A stretch of DNA of 48,628 nt from Phycisphaerales bacterium (lineage in GTDB: Bacteria > Planctomycetota > Phycisphaerae > Tepidisphaerales > Tepidisphaeraceae), in the NCBI GenBank assembly GCA_020847545.1, contig JADLBV010000016.1, forward strand, positions 1-48,628, written 5' to 3'. Of the stretch, positions 18,034-27,172 are shown in pieces. Position 1 is the first letter of the stretch; each line of letters begins with the position of its first letter. The notes beneath the pieces were generated by a model. The model did not search any database. It worked only from the letters and a program-made list of their open reading frames with translations, and was not told the origin of the DNA. A program made the translations under genes and the position numbers.

Positions 18034-18864
18034 ATGCCGAACAATCAGCCGGCCATTTCGCTTTCGGATGTGGGTGTTCTTCGCGAAGGACGATGGATTT
18101 TACGCCACATCAACTGGTCCATCCCGACAGGAACCTGCGCCGCCATCCTCGGTCCCAATGGTTCGGGTAAAAGCACCTTGGCGCGGGTGATTTGCGGATA
18201 TTTATGGCCCACCACCGGCCAGGTTTCCGTCTGCGGCCAGATTTTTGGCGAAACGGACTTGAATGACCTTCGGCAATCCATCGGGCTGGTTCAACCGGCC
18301 GGGCCGTATGAGGTGGATGCTCAATTGACCGCCCGGCAAGTGGTTTTAACCGGGTTTTTCGGCACGCTGGGGTTGTATGCGGCCGTCACATCCGCCATGG
18401 AGCAGGAATCGGAGCGGGTTTTGGCCGCGGTGGGGTTGAACAAGGTGGCCGATCGTCCCTATGCCACGCTCAGCAGCGGCGAAAAACTGCGCGGGTTGAT
18501 CGGCCGGGCGTTGGTTCGTCGGCCGCGATTGCTGTTGCTTGATGAACCCACCGCCGCCCTTGATTTGCCTTCGCGAGAACAGGTTCTGGCAACGCTGCAA
18601 CGGCTGATCCAGGACCCGCTTCACCCCACGACGATGGTGATGATCACGCATCATGTGGAGGAATTGCCGCCGGCCACGTCGCAAATCCTGCTGTTGAGCG
18701 AAGGCCGGCCGGCCGCTGTTGGTCGGCCGGATGATGTGCTGCAGGATGAGCTGGTGTCGCGCGTCTACCGCTGCCCGATTCAGGTTCGTCGGTTGGATGG
18801 GCGATATCATCTACATGTCAATCCCACCGCATGGGAACAGCTTTTGTCCGAGCCGCCCGCATAA
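18034..18864 (+). CDS. ABC transporter ATP-binding protein (orphan)
   Basis: Single nucleotide-binding domain of 276 residues: Walker A GPNGSGKST (40-48), Q-loop near GLVQPAG, signature TLSSGEK, Walker B RLLLLDEPTAALD, and H-loop MITHHVEELP. It resembles the metal/iron-siderophore or ModF/YlmA-type ATPases. No permease or binding protein gene is adjacent, so its partner is elsewhere or it acts in a non-transport role. It is followed 139 nt later by glpX with its own ribosome binding site, so cotranscription is uncertain. Confidence 0.88.
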   Translation: MPNNQPAISLSDVGVLREGRWILRHINWSIPTGTCAAILGPNGSGKSTLARVICGYLWPTTGQVSVCGQIFGETDLNDLRQSIGLVQPAGPYEVDAQLTARQVVLTGFFGTLGLYAAVTSAMEQESERVLAAVGLNKVADRPYATLSSGEKLRGLIGRALVRRPRLLLLDEPTAALDLPSREQVLATLQRLIQDPLHPTTMVMITHHVEELPPATSQILLLSEGRPAAVGRPDDVLQDELVSRVYRCPIQVRRLDGRYHLHVNPTAWEQLLSEPPA

Positions 18865-19003
18865 GCGATACAGTTGCACGCGGGTCGAGGAATTACGCAT
18901 TTATCGGACTGGTTTACACCAGAATTTTCTGTTCAGGGTTCAAAGCCAGTGGTATTCTCCCATTTGGCGTATTTGAGTTTGTTGAAGTCTATTTGGAGTG
19001 ATC

Positions 19004-20089
19004 ATGCCCAAAAACAACGCCAATGACGTTCAAGCCCATCCCACCGAAGCACCCGTTGATCTGGAACGGGTGGTGGGATTGGAATTTACCCGCGCCACAG
19101 AGGCGGCTGCTTTGAGCGCCTACAAATGGATGGGCAAGGGAGACAAGGAATCGGCCGATTTTGCCGCGTGCGATGCCATTCGCGGCCTGTTCGACACCGT
19201 CAGCGTTTCCGGGCTGGTCACCATCGGCGAAGGGATCAAGGACAACGCCCCGGGTATATTCAAAGGGGAAAAGCTGGGCAACTGGTCCGCCGGGTCGGTG
19301 CGCATGGCGATCGCGCTTGATCCGATCGACGGCACAACCATCGTCTCCAAAGGGCTACAGGGTGCGATTGCGGTCATGGCGGCCGCCACATGCGAGGATG
19401 GTGACGATCCCAATTCGCTGCTGGCCGACATTCCCAGCTTTTACATGAACAAAATCAGCTACGGCCCCCGTGTCAAACAGGGGCCGGGCCGCGTGCGGCT
19501 GGACAATTCCGTACAGGACAACATCGAAATCATCGCGCTCAAACTCGGCAAGCGCGTGCAGGATTTGACGGTCGTTATCCTCGACCGCCCGCGACACGAA
19601 CGACTGATCCACGATGTCCGTCGTACCGGGGCGGCCATCCGCCTCATCAGCGACGGCGACATCGCCGGCGCCATCGCCCCCAGCCTTCCCGGTTCGGGCG
19701 TGGACATCTACATGGGGACCGGCGGCAGCCCCGAAGCGGTGCTGGCGGCCGCGGGCATCAAATGCCTCGGCGGCGATATTTTGTCCCAAATGTGGCCGCG
19801 CGACGACGCCGAACGCAAATCCCTGCGAGAAAGCGGCGTCACTGATGCGGAACTGAATCGGGTTTATACCGCCGATGATCTGGCCCGCGGCAACCGCATC
19901 GTCTTCGCCGCCACCGGCATCAGCGATTCGGCGCTGCTCAAGGGGATTCGCTACGAAGGGACGCACGCCATCACCACCAGCATCCTGATGCGCGCCAAAT
20001 ACCATACCGTGCGTTACATTAAAACCTGTCACAACATGGACATGAAGACCATCCGGCTGCGCTCGGATCATTCAGAACATTCGTTGTAA
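19004..20089 (+). CDS. glpX: Class II fructose-1,6-bisphosphatase (GlpX)
   Basis: Hydrolyses fructose 1,6-bisphosphate to fructose 6-phosphate in gluconeogenesis. The metal and substrate motifs are intact: TIGEGIKDNAPG (about 73-84), LDPIDGTT (105-112) and a later GSGVDIYMGTGGSPE. The C-terminal metal/substrate part has YEGTHAITTSILMR. The length of 361 residues is slightly above E. coli GlpX (336). The ATG at 19004 is chosen because GGAG ends five nt upstream; an in-frame GTG at 18998 overlaps that site. Confidence 0.95.
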   Translation: MPKNNANDVQAHPTEAPVDLERVVGLEFTRATEAAALSAYKWMGKGDKESADFAACDAIRGLFDTVSVSGLVTIGEGIKDNAPGIFKGEKLGNWSAGSVRMAIALDPIDGTTIVSKGLQGAIAVMAAATCEDGDDPNSLLADIPSFYMNKISYGPRVKQGPGRVRLDNSVQDNIEIIALKLGKRVQDLTVVILDRPRHERLIHDVRRTGAAIRLISDGDIAGAIAPSLPGSGVDIYMGTGGSPEAVLAAAGIKCLGGDILSQMWPRDDAERKSLRESGVTDAELNRVYTADDLARGNRIVFAATGISDSALLKGIRYEGTHAITTSILMRAKYHTVRYIKTCHNMDMKTIRLRSDHSEHSL

Positions 20090-20117
20090 GTCACCGCCGC
20101 GCTTTGGACTCAATCGC

Positions 20118-20133
20118 AACGCGACTTCGCGTT
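20118..20133 (+). terminator. Small GC hairpin after glpX, possible terminator
   Basis: AACGCG and CGCGTT form a perfect 6-bp stem with a four-base loop, 28 nt after the glpX stop. No clean T run follows (TATGGTGCTTATC), so termination is only suggested. Confidence 0.3.
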
Positions 20134-20202
20134 ATGGTGCTTATCGTTTCGGTTCGGCCGATGTATGATAATGGCCGTGCCGGATAAGGAAGCGCAGCAA
20201 TC

Positions 20203-21909
20203 ATGGTTTGGTTCGCAACGGCGTTGCCGCAGTGGTTGGTTTCACTGTTTCAAGACAACCATTCGGCCGCCCATTCAGCGCTGTTGATCGCGTTGGTGGC
20301 GGCGATGGGCCTGGCGATCGGCAGTGTTCGCATTTATGGCTTGGGACTGGGGGTGGCCGGCGTTTTGTTTTCGGGGCTGGTGGTGGGGCATCTGTACGGC
20401 CGACAGAATTTACCCGCGCTCAATGAACCGGTGATGGAATTCGTCCGCGAGTTCGGGCTGATTCTGTTTGTCTACACCATCGGCGTGCAGGTGGGGCCGG
20501 GATTTCTGGCTTCTTTGCGCCGAAACGGGTTGCCGTTGAACCTCATGGCGGCCGCCATTGTGCTGCTGGGGGCGCTGATCGTGATCGGCGTGCATGTTTT
20601 TGGACATGTGCCCGTGCCGGCGGCGGTGGGGCTTTTTTCCGGTGCGACCACCAACACCCCCAGCCTGGGCGCCGCTCGTGAAGCACTCAAGGGGTTGAAC
20701 GTTCCTGATGAATTGATCACCCAGCCGGGAATGGCTTATGCCATGGCCTATCCCTTCGGCATCATTGGCATCATTCTCTCCATGTTGCTGATTCGGATGT
20801 TTTTCCGAATCCGCCCCCAGGCCGAATCCGAGTCCTTTGCCCGCCGACAGGAGGAGCAGACGCCCCGATTGGCCACCATGAACATCGAGATTAAAAACCC
20901 CAATTTCGACCGCAGCAAGCTGGGCCGAATCCCCACGTTGGACGATGGGGGGGTGGTCATTTCGCGCATCAAGACCGGTGGTTCGGTGGTGATTCCGCGT
21001 GATGACACCGAAGTTCGCACCGGAACCATCCTGCACGCCGTCGGCGAGCCGGATCGGCTGGAAGAACTTCGTTTGATCGTCGGCGACCAGAGCGAGGTGG
21101 ACCTCAAAACCCTCCCCAGCCCCATCACCACCCGGCGCGTGTTGGTCACGCGAAGACAGGTGTTGGGCAAAACCCCGCGGGAATTGAAACTTTCCGAACG
21201 ATTGGGCGTCACCATCACCCGCATCAACCGCGCTGAAATCGAATTGTCGGCCCATTCCAACGTGCGCCTGCAATTTGGCGACACGGTGGTCATCGTCGGC
21301 GGAGAAGAGGCCATCGCCAGGGCATCGGCCGAGCTGGGCGATTCGATCCAACGCCTCAATCATCCGCAGATCATCCCCCTGTTTGTCGGCATCGCATTGG
21401 GTGTGCTGCTGGGGAGCATCGCCATCCCGCTGCCGGGAATGCCCGCGCCGCTCAAACTCGGCCTGGCCGGCGGTCCCTTGTTGGTGGCAATCGTGCTGTC
21501 GCGGTTGGGGAACATCGGGCCGGTGGTCTGGTACATGCCGCTGAGCGCCAATTTCATGCTGCGCGAATTGGGCATCGTGCTGTTCCTCTCGTGCGTGGGG
21601 TTGAACGCGGGGCATCGCTTCCTCGACACACTGATGGGGCCGGGTCTGGTGTGGATGGGGTATGGCGCGCTGATCACGGTGGTCCCACTGATGCTGGTGG
21701 GGGTGGTGGCACGGCTTTTCATGAAAACCAATTACATGACTTTGTGCGGCCTGCTGGCCGGCAGCATGACCGATCCACCGGCGCTGGCGTTCGCCAATTC
21801 CATCGCCTCATCGACCGCGCCGTCGATTTCGTACGCCACGGTCTACCCGCTGGTGATGCTGCTGCGCGTCTTTGTGGCTCAGTTGCTGGTGCTGATTTTG
21901 ATGCGTTAA
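20203..21909 (+). CDS. AspT/YidE-type putative transporter with two TrkA-C domains
   Basis: Polytopic membrane protein of 568 residues, family of the aspartate:alanine exchanger AspT and of YidE/YbjL. Two membrane halves, each with about five helices, flank a soluble centre. First half: FVREFGLILFVYTIGVQVGPG, then SGATTNTPSLGAA. Second half: LRELGIVLFLSCVGLNAGHRF, then GSMTDPPALAFANSI, the repeated family signature. The centre (about 225-390) carries two TrkA-C/RCK-C modules, with VTITRINRAEIEL and LQFGDTVVIVGGEEA in the second. The substrate is unknown. AspT itself has the same plan. The ATG at 20203 has AAGGA at a long distance (12 nt). Confidence 0.87.
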   Translation: MVWFATALPQWLVSLFQDNHSAAHSALLIALVAAMGLAIGSVRIYGLGLGVAGVLFSGLVVGHLYGRQNLPALNEPVMEFVREFGLILFVYTIGVQVGPGFLASLRRNGLPLNLMAAAIVLLGALIVIGVHVFGHVPVPAAVGLFSGATTNTPSLGAAREALKGLNVPDELITQPGMAYAMAYPFGIIGIILSMLLIRMFFRIRPQAESESFARRQEEQTPRLATMNIEIKNPNFDRSKLGRIPTLDDGGVVISRIKTGGSVVIPRDDTEVRTGTILHAVGEPDRLEELRLIVGDQSEVDLKTLPSPITTRRVLVTRRQVLGKTPRELKLSERLGVTITRINRAEIELSAHSNVRLQFGDTVVIVGGEEAIARASAELGDSIQRLNHPQIIPLFVGIALGVLLGSIAIPLPGMPAPLKLGLAGGPLLVAIVLSRLGNIGPVVWYMPLSANFMLRELGIVLFLSCVGLNAGHRFLDTLMGPGLVWMGYGALITVVPLMLVGVVARLFMKTNYMTLCGLLAGSMTDPPALAFANSIASSTAPSISYATVYPLVMLLRVFVAQLLVLILMR

Positions 21910-21910
21910 A

Positions 21911-22894
21911 TCAGTCCCGAATTTTCAACAACACCTTGCCCAGCGGTCCCTGTGCCAGGCGGTCAAAGGCGTTGGGCAACTGTTCAAAATCAAATACGCG
22001 ATCCACCACTGGTTTTGCACCCGATTTTGCAAGCAATGCGACGACTTCCCGCCACGCAGCAGTAGTTTCGGTGGCTGTATAAGCGCCCACCGCGACACCA
22101 CCCAATCTCAGCCGTCGAAAAAACAATGTCGCGGTGTTGAATTGCGGAACCGGCCCGGCCAACCGGCCGACCAAGCTCACTCTGCCATGATCACCCAGCG
22201 TGTTGATGACCATCGGCAGCAAATCGCCCCCGATGTTGTCGATTGCCAGATCAACCCGGCGCGGCGAAATTGTTTTTTTCAATTCGTCGGGCCATTGCGG
22301 ATCGGCCGGATCATATGTGAATTGCGCCCCCAGTTTCTGCAATTCATCGCGTTTGGCCCGACTGCGCGACAACGCCACCACGGTATGTCCCATGGCACGA
22401 GCCAGTTGAATCGACGCCACCCCCACACCGCCCGATGCGCCGGTGATCAAAATGACCCCTTCGGGCAGTTCTCCCCATTGGGTCAGCGCCTGATATGCCG
22501 TCAGATAGACCAGTGCAGCGCCGGCGGCTTGTGTGGCGGTCCATTGGCCGGGAACCGCCGCCAGCGACTCAACCGGCACGGCCACCAATTGTGCAAACGT
22601 TCCCGCTCGATTCACCCCGATCTCACTGCGCAAAATGATGCACTCCTGACCCACCTGAATCCCTTTCACCCCATGCCCGATCCGGCGGACAATCCCCACA
22701 CCATCACGCCCCAGGATGTGCGGCAACGGCGGCTTGGCCGGATATTGCTTTTCAGCCAGATACCGGTCGGCCGGATTGAGCGCGGCATACCGCATCTCCA
22801 CCAAAACCTCACCCTCACCCACGATCGGATCAGGAACCTCGGCCAGATGAATCGACCCAATGCCGGAAAATGTATCCAACAACCATGCTTTCAT
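21911..22894 (-). CDS. MDR-superfamily oxidoreductase, quinone-oxidoreductase-like
   Basis: Medium-chain dehydrogenase/reductase of 327 residues. The N-terminal GroES-like fold has ALNPADRYLAEKQYP and HILGRDGVGIVRRIG. The Rossmann part shows ITGASGGVGVASIQLARAMG, the NAD(P)H-binding signature of quinone oxidoreductases. Cysteine and histidine ligands for catalytic and structural zinc are missing at the usual places, so it belongs to the zinc-free quinone oxidoreductase/enoyl reductase branch. It is convergent with the AspT-like gene (stop to stop separated by one base) and divergent from the RHH operon. The substrate cannot be predicted. Confidence 0.88.
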   Translation of the reverse strand: MKAWLLDTFSGIGSIHLAEVPDPIVGEGEVLVEMRYAALNPADRYLAEKQYPAKPPLPHILGRDGVGIVRRIGHGVKGIQVGQECIILRSEIGVNRAGTFAQLVAVPVESLAAVPGQWTATQAAGAALVYLTAYQALTQWGELPEGVILITGASGGVGVASIQLARAMGHTVVALSRSRAKRDELQKLGAQFTYDPADPQWPDELKKTISPRRVDLAIDNIGGDLLPMVINTLGDHGRVSLVGRLAGPVPQFNTATLFFRRLRLGGVAVGAYTATETTAAWREVVALLAKSGAKPVVDRVFDFEQLPNAFDRLAQGPLGKVLLKIRD

Positions 22895-22994
22895 GGCATG
22901 AATCGTAGGCCAGGCATGGTTTGCGACGCAATGCCGACTCCAACCGCACTGATAAGGAGATGGTTGCCGAACTTACGAATCAACAGCTCATCAC

Positions 22995-23020
22995 CAACTG
23001 TCGATATATATAAATAGTTG
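22995..23020. promoter_or_regulatory. Dyad operator candidate upstream of the RHH-GNAT-XRE operon
   Basis: CAACT (22995-22999) and AGTTG (23016-23020) are inverted around the same centre (23007.5) as the palindrome ATATATAT (23004-23011). The right half overlaps the -35 box at 23018-23023, so a bound regulator would block RNA polymerase. The likely ligands are the RHH or XRE proteins of the operon; this is inferred from position. Confidence 0.45.
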
Positions 23021-23045
23021 ATATTGTGGCCAAATATGGTATAAT
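23018..23045 (+). promoter_or_regulatory. Sigma-70 promoter of the RHH-GNAT-XRE operon
   Basis: -35 TTGATA (23018-23023) and a perfect -10 TATAAT (23040-23045) with a 16-nt spacer, followed by GGAGG (23053-23057) six nt before the TTG start at 23064. Confidence 0.75.
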
Positions 23046-23063
23046 CTATTTTGGAGGCAGACG

Positions 23064-23279
23064 TTGAGTAACGATAAACGAACCATGACTCTCAACCTGA
23101 CGGCGGCCGAGATGATGGTGTTGGAGGAGCTTGCTCAGCGAAAAGAATTGACCAAGACCGCGTTGATTCGACAGGCCCTCCGCCTCTATCAGTTGGTCGA
23201 TTTACGTTTGAGCCAAGGGGAGAAGCTCTTTTTCGAGGATGAACAGAACAAGAAAAAGGCCGAGGTGATGGTCTTATGA
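23064..23279 (+). CDS. Ribbon-helix-helix (CopG/Arc-type) regulator
   Basis: A 71-residue protein with a ribbon-helix-helix fold: the strand RTMTLNLTAAE, helix MMVLEELAQRKE and helix TKTALIRQALRLYQLV. A charged tail follows (EDEQNKKKAE). Such proteins are dimeric DNA binders and often antitoxins or autoregulators. The start is TTG because GGAGG lies six nt upstream; the first internal Met (MTLNL, residue 8) is an alternative. It overlaps the next gene by four nt (ATGA), so translation is coupled. Confidence 0.82.
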   Translation: MSNDKRTMTLNLTAAEMMVLEELAQRKELTKTALIRQALRLYQLVDLRLSQGEKLFFEDEQNKKKAEVMVL

Positions 23280-23923
23280 GCGAGTCAAAGACAACACTCA
23301 AAGCCGGATCATCCACAATCGACGCGGAGGTTCACGATGATTTGGAGATCAGCAATTTGTTCGATGCCGAAGAGACATGGGCGCCGGCTCGCGTTCGGAT
23401 GCTGCGTGAGTTGACCCACCGGTATGTCCCTCAGACCTCCTGGCCGGAAAGTCTGCATTGGAATTGGGCAAAGAAAGCCGCCGGGATGAGTCCCGCGCGG
23501 CTCGGTGCCCTGGGAGATATCCGCATCTTCGGGATTCATGCGGACTCTGCCTGGCAGGGAATATTGCTCGCAAAGGCGGCTGGATATTACACCAGGCTCG
23601 CGCCCAACGGCCGGGAGTTGATTTACGTTGAATATCTCGAAAGCGCTCCTTGGAACTGGGAACAGCCGCTGATCAATCAGGTTGCACGGTATCGGGGCGT
23701 GGGCACAAAACTTGTTGGCCTCTCGGTGCTATGGAGCCTGCAGCTTGGGTTTCAGGGAAGAGTGGGTCTTCATGCCCTGCCGCAGGCGGAAGACTTTTAT
23801 CGAAGAAGATGCGGCATGACTGATCTGGGGGCGGATAAAAATCAGGAGAGATATCGAGGCATGCGTTATTTTGAGTTTTCCGTTAAGCAGGCGAATCAGT
23901 TTTTGAAAGGAGGAATGCCATGA
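23276..23923 (+). CDS. GNAT-family acetyltransferase
   Basis: A 215-residue protein with a GNAT fold in its second half. The acetyl-CoA pyrophosphate loop is RYRGVGTKLVGLSVLWSLQ (Q/RxxGxG/A pattern), followed by GRVGLHALPQAEDFYRRRCGM, the typical strand-helix end where FY and a GM pair are conserved. The N-terminal about 50 residues are unlike common GNAT proteins. It starts at ATG with a 4-nt overlap with the RHH gene and ends with a 4-nt overlap with the XRE gene. Known RHH-GNAT pairs such as TacA-TacT are toxin-antitoxin modules that acetylate aminoacyl-tRNA; this GNAT is longer and less like them, so the substrate is unknown. Confidence 0.72.
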   Translation: MSESKTTLKAGSSTIDAEVHDDLEISNLFDAEETWAPARVRMLRELTHRYVPQTSWPESLHWNWAKKAAGMSPARLGALGDIRIFGIHADSAWQGILLAKAAGYYTRLAPNGRELIYVEYLESAPWNWEQPLINQVARYRGVGTKLVGLSVLWSLQLGFQGRVGLHALPQAEDFYRRRCGMTDLGADKNQERYRGMRYFEFSVKQANQFLKGGMP

Positions 23924-24417
23924 CACAGTTGAAAAACAAAACAATACACAAGCCACTCGACATTACGCCATTGAATAACATCGCGTTCTCGGCAAAAGCA
24001 TTCGCTGAGGCGGAGGGATGCCTGTCGGTTGGTGGGCTGCTGCATGGCGAAGAGGAGACAAAGCCATCACCAGATACGGCACGTCTTCCATTGGCACGTC
24101 TCATCGAATTGGCAAGGCGAAAGAAGCGGCTTTCGGTCGAAGATTTGGCCAGGGAGGCCGATGTTGAGTTGAGCGAGCTTGTGGCGATCGAGAATGGTGA
24201 TGACATTGAACCAGATCCGAAAACACTGCATCGACTCGCAATATTCTTCAACATCAGAGTCGAAAGCCTGATCGAGTTGGCCGGCGCGATGACCAATCGG
24301 CAGTCACGGATCAACGAGGCGGCACTGCGATTTGCAGCGCGCTCCGAACCGATGACGATGCTCACCGCCGAGGAAGAAAAGGCTCTCAATGAATTCGTCG
24401 CGGAACTGGCCAAGTAG
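23920..24417 (+). CDS. XRE-type helix-turn-helix protein
   Basis: A 165-residue protein. The XRE helix-turn-helix lies at about residues 58-112: LARLIELARRKKRLSVEDLA, then ADVELSELVAIENGDD and PKTLHRLAIFFNI. The N-terminal 45 residues (LNNIAFSAKAFAEAEGC) and the C-terminal helix after TNRQSRINEAALRFAARSE may bind a partner. It begins with ATGA overlapping the GNAT stop, so it is the third gene of the same transcript. As an antitoxin-like or promoter-binding partner it may act with the RHH protein. The operon appears lower in GC than its neighbours, with more AGA/AAA codons, hinting at transfer. Confidence 0.75.
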   Translation: MTQLKNKTIHKPLDITPLNNIAFSAKAFAEAEGCLSVGGLLHGEEETKPSPDTARLPLARLIELARRKKRLSVEDLAREADVELSELVAIENGDDIEPDPKTLHRLAIFFNIRVESLIELAGAMTNRQSRINEAALRFAARSEPMTMLTAEEEKALNEFVAELAK

Positions 24418-24474
24418 TCGAAAAAGCTTCTTGAGATATTCCGTCTTTTTGCGGTGGACAACCGCAATATTCCA

Positions 24475-27033
24475 TCATTTTGGCGGCCGGCGCGATCCTT
24501 TGGCTTGCGGCGGGGCGGTCAGCGGGTCTTCCGGCCAGGAGTGCTTGGGGTACTGGGCGCGCAAGTCCTTGCGGACGTGGAAGTAAGCATCAGACCAGAA
24601 ACTTTTAAGGTCGGTTGTGATCTGCACCGGCCGATAGTTGGGGGCCAGCAGATGAAGCAGGACCGGCACGCGCCCGCCGGCCAATCGGGGGGTGTCGGCC
24701 AATCCAAACAACTCCTGCAACCGAACGGCCAGTATCGGGCTTTGGTTGTCGCCATAGGTTAATCGGATGCGATTGCCGGTGGGAACGGCCAGGGTTTCCG
24801 GCGCGTGTTGGTCGAGCAGGCGATTGAGCGGATAGGGCAGTTGGGATTCGATCAACGGGGCAAGTGGCGATTCGCGTAACTGCTGGACCGACCGCTTGCC
24901 GGCGGTGATCGTCGTCAGCAGGTCGGCCAGTGTGTTTGAATCAAACACCGGCCAAGGATGTTCGGGCATGTGAAGGCGAAGAAATTCGATGCGACTCAGC
25001 AACAAACGGGCGGCCGGGTTGTCCTGAAATATTTGCAATGCGTGCGGCCGCGCGGCCTCGGCGAGGATTTGCGCGGCCTTGTTCGGATCGACCGAAGCAT
25101 CCGCATCCTGCTGGATCAGCAGGTCATGGTAAAAAATCTGCCCAAGCCCGACGACGCGGTCCCGCTCCTGGTCATACACCGCCTCGCGAACCCGGCGGAT
25201 GGCGTGGGGAAACAGCTCATGCAGCCATGCGGGGTCGATGGCGCTGGCCAGACGGACCAGCGATTGCCGGGTGGCCGAGCGTTGGTCATGGCGGGCGTCG
25301 AGTGCGAGAAAAAACTCCGCATCCCGCACGACCGATTCAGCCGCCAGCCGAACACCGATGCCGCCGACCATGAGGGCGGTCTCCGAACCTTCGGATCGCC
25401 GACGGCAGACGCGGTCCCCATACGCCAGCAACAACAGTTTCAGCAGCGATTCGCCATGGCCCGATTTGACGATGGTGAGCCGACGGGTTAGTCGCAGCAA
25501 CTCATTGCGGATGCGCTGGGTTTGTCGAACGGCCGAATGATCCAGTTCAATCGGTGATGACGATGGGTGATCGAGCCATTGCAGGCGTTGGATCAGGTCC
25601 GATTCGCCGCGGGAATGGGGGTGGCGGGGCGATCCATCGGACGGTGGTCGAACGATCTCTTTCTCCGCCAACAGCGCCGCCAGCGAGGCTCCTTCGTGCG
25701 GCATGTTCGCCGCCGTCGCGGCGATCAGCAGCCGGGCCAGCCGGGGATGCAGTGGCAGTGACAGGATGGTTCGGCCAAGGGGGGTGATGGTGAGGGTCTG
25801 GTTGTTAAGTTGCAACGCCCCCAGCATCAGGAGCAATTCATCGGCGGCCGCGAGTGTGGCGGGGGGTGGTGATTCAAACCAGCCGAAATTCGCCGGGTTG
25901 TTGATCCCCCACGCATGGAGCGACAATACGGTGGAAGCCAGGTCCACACGCCGGATTTCGGGGGTTTCAAAATCATCGCGGGATTGATGTTCCTTGGCCG
26001 TCCAGAGCCGGATGCACCGTCCGGGCGCGGTACGGCCCGCCCGTCCGGCGCGCTGGGTGGCCGAGGCGTTGGAGATTCGATGGATCATCAGCCGATCCAG
26101 CCCGCGATCCGGATCGTAACTGGCGATGCGCGACAACCCTGAATCAATCACCATGCGGACCCCTTCAATCGTCAACGAGGTCTCGGCGATGTTGGTGGCG
26201 AGTATCACCTTTCGACGATCCGCCGGTCGCAGGGCCAGCCGCTGTTCCTCATCCGACAATGATCCATGCAACGGGAGCAGCAGCAGGTTGTGATCATTCG
26301 CCAGGGGTTGCAGGTGATGTTGCGTTCGGCGGATTTCATCGACGCCGGGCAGAAAAACCAGAACATCGCCTGCTTCCGCTTCGGGTGTATCCAGCACTTG
26401 TACCAAGGCACCGGCGATTCGGCCGGGCAATTCGGCACGGTTCATCGGCCTGGAAATTGGATCGAACTGAATATCAATCGGATACGTTCTCCCCTGTGAA
26501 TGAAGGATGGGGCATTCGCCCAGAAATTTCGCCACCGGCCCGGCTTCCAGCGTGGCGGACATCACCAGCAGAATCAGATCCGGCCGAACCGATTGCTGAA
26601 TTTCGCGCAACAAGGCGAGCGCCAGATCGCTGTGCAGGTTGCGCTCGTGAAATTCATCCAGCAACACCGCCCCGATTCCGCTCAGAAGGGGGTCATCAAC
26701 CAGTAGGCGGGTCAGAATCCCCTCGGTGAGGATGCGCAAGGGGGTGGAGGGTGAAAACTTGCGGTCGAAACGAATGTGGTATCCCACCTCCTCTCCCAGC
26801 GTCCAATCCTGCTCCTCGGCGATCCGACTGGCCGCCGCTCTGGTCGCCACCCGGCGGGGTTGCAACATGATCAGTTTCGGATGTTCCGTGGATAACAATC
26901 CGGCCTGCAGAATCGCGGGTGGGATGCGGGTCGTCTTACCCGCACCCGGTGGGGCTACCAGCACCAGCGAACGATTGGCGCGCAGGGATTGGATAACCTG
27001 TGGAATCAGAGAATCAATCGGCAATGGGAGCAT
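24475..27033 (-). CDS. hrpB: ATP-dependent helicase HrpB (DEAH/RHA type)
   Basis: Superfamily 2 helicase of 852 residues. Walker A is APPGAGKTT (27-35), motif II is DEFH in LLDEFHERN rather than DEAH, followed by motif III SATLEA. The C-terminal helicase domain has FLPGVDEIRRTQ, ATNIAETSLTIEG (motif V) and QRAGRAGRTAPG (motif VI). The HrpB-specific C-terminal region is present (PRLARLLIAA to the end). In E. coli HrpB is a non-essential RNA helicase of unknown target. It is divergent from ychF and convergent with the XRE gene. Confidence 0.95.
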   Translation of the reverse strand: MLPLPIDSLIPQVIQSLRANRSLVLVAPPGAGKTTRIPPAILQAGLLSTEHPKLIMLQPRRVATRAAASRIAEEQDWTLGEEVGYHIRFDRKFSPSTPLRILTEGILTRLLVDDPLLSGIGAVLLDEFHERNLHSDLALALLREIQQSVRPDLILLVMSATLEAGPVAKFLGECPILHSQGRTYPIDIQFDPISRPMNRAELPGRIAGALVQVLDTPEAEAGDVLVFLPGVDEIRRTQHHLQPLANDHNLLLLPLHGSLSDEEQRLALRPADRRKVILATNIAETSLTIEGVRMVIDSGLSRIASYDPDRGLDRLMIHRISNASATQRAGRAGRTAPGRCIRLWTAKEHQSRDDFETPEIRRVDLASTVLSLHAWGINNPANFGWFESPPPATLAAADELLLMLGALQLNNQTLTITPLGRTILSLPLHPRLARLLIAATAANMPHEGASLAALLAEKEIVRPPSDGSPRHPHSRGESDLIQRLQWLDHPSSSPIELDHSAVRQTQRIRNELLRLTRRLTIVKSGHGESLLKLLLLAYGDRVCRRRSEGSETALMVGGIGVRLAAESVVRDAEFFLALDARHDQRSATRQSLVRLASAIDPAWLHELFPHAIRRVREAVYDQERDRVVGLGQIFYHDLLIQQDADASVDPNKAAQILAEAARPHALQIFQDNPAARLLLSRIEFLRLHMPEHPWPVFDSNTLADLLTTITAGKRSVQQLRESPLAPLIESQLPYPLNRLLDQHAPETLAVPTGNRIRLTYGDNQSPILAVRLQELFGLADTPRLAGGRVPVLLHLLAPNYRPVQITTDLKSFWSDAYFHVRKDLRAQYPKHSWPEDPLTAPPQAKGSRRPPK

Positions 27034-27172
27034 GGGATTGGCTTATGGGCGGCGGCTTGCGGTACTTCGCTTTTTCCAGCGTCCTTGTTTTGCTGTATAG
27101 TCTCCGGCCGGTTGATCGACCGCGAAACAGTGGCCGATCTTGATAGCAAAAGTTTATTGTCACAGGAAGATC

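Noticed and set aside
20410-21615. 401-codon minus-strand frame
   Set aside because: Antisense to the AspT-like transporter, rich in His/Gln, and no domain is recognisable.
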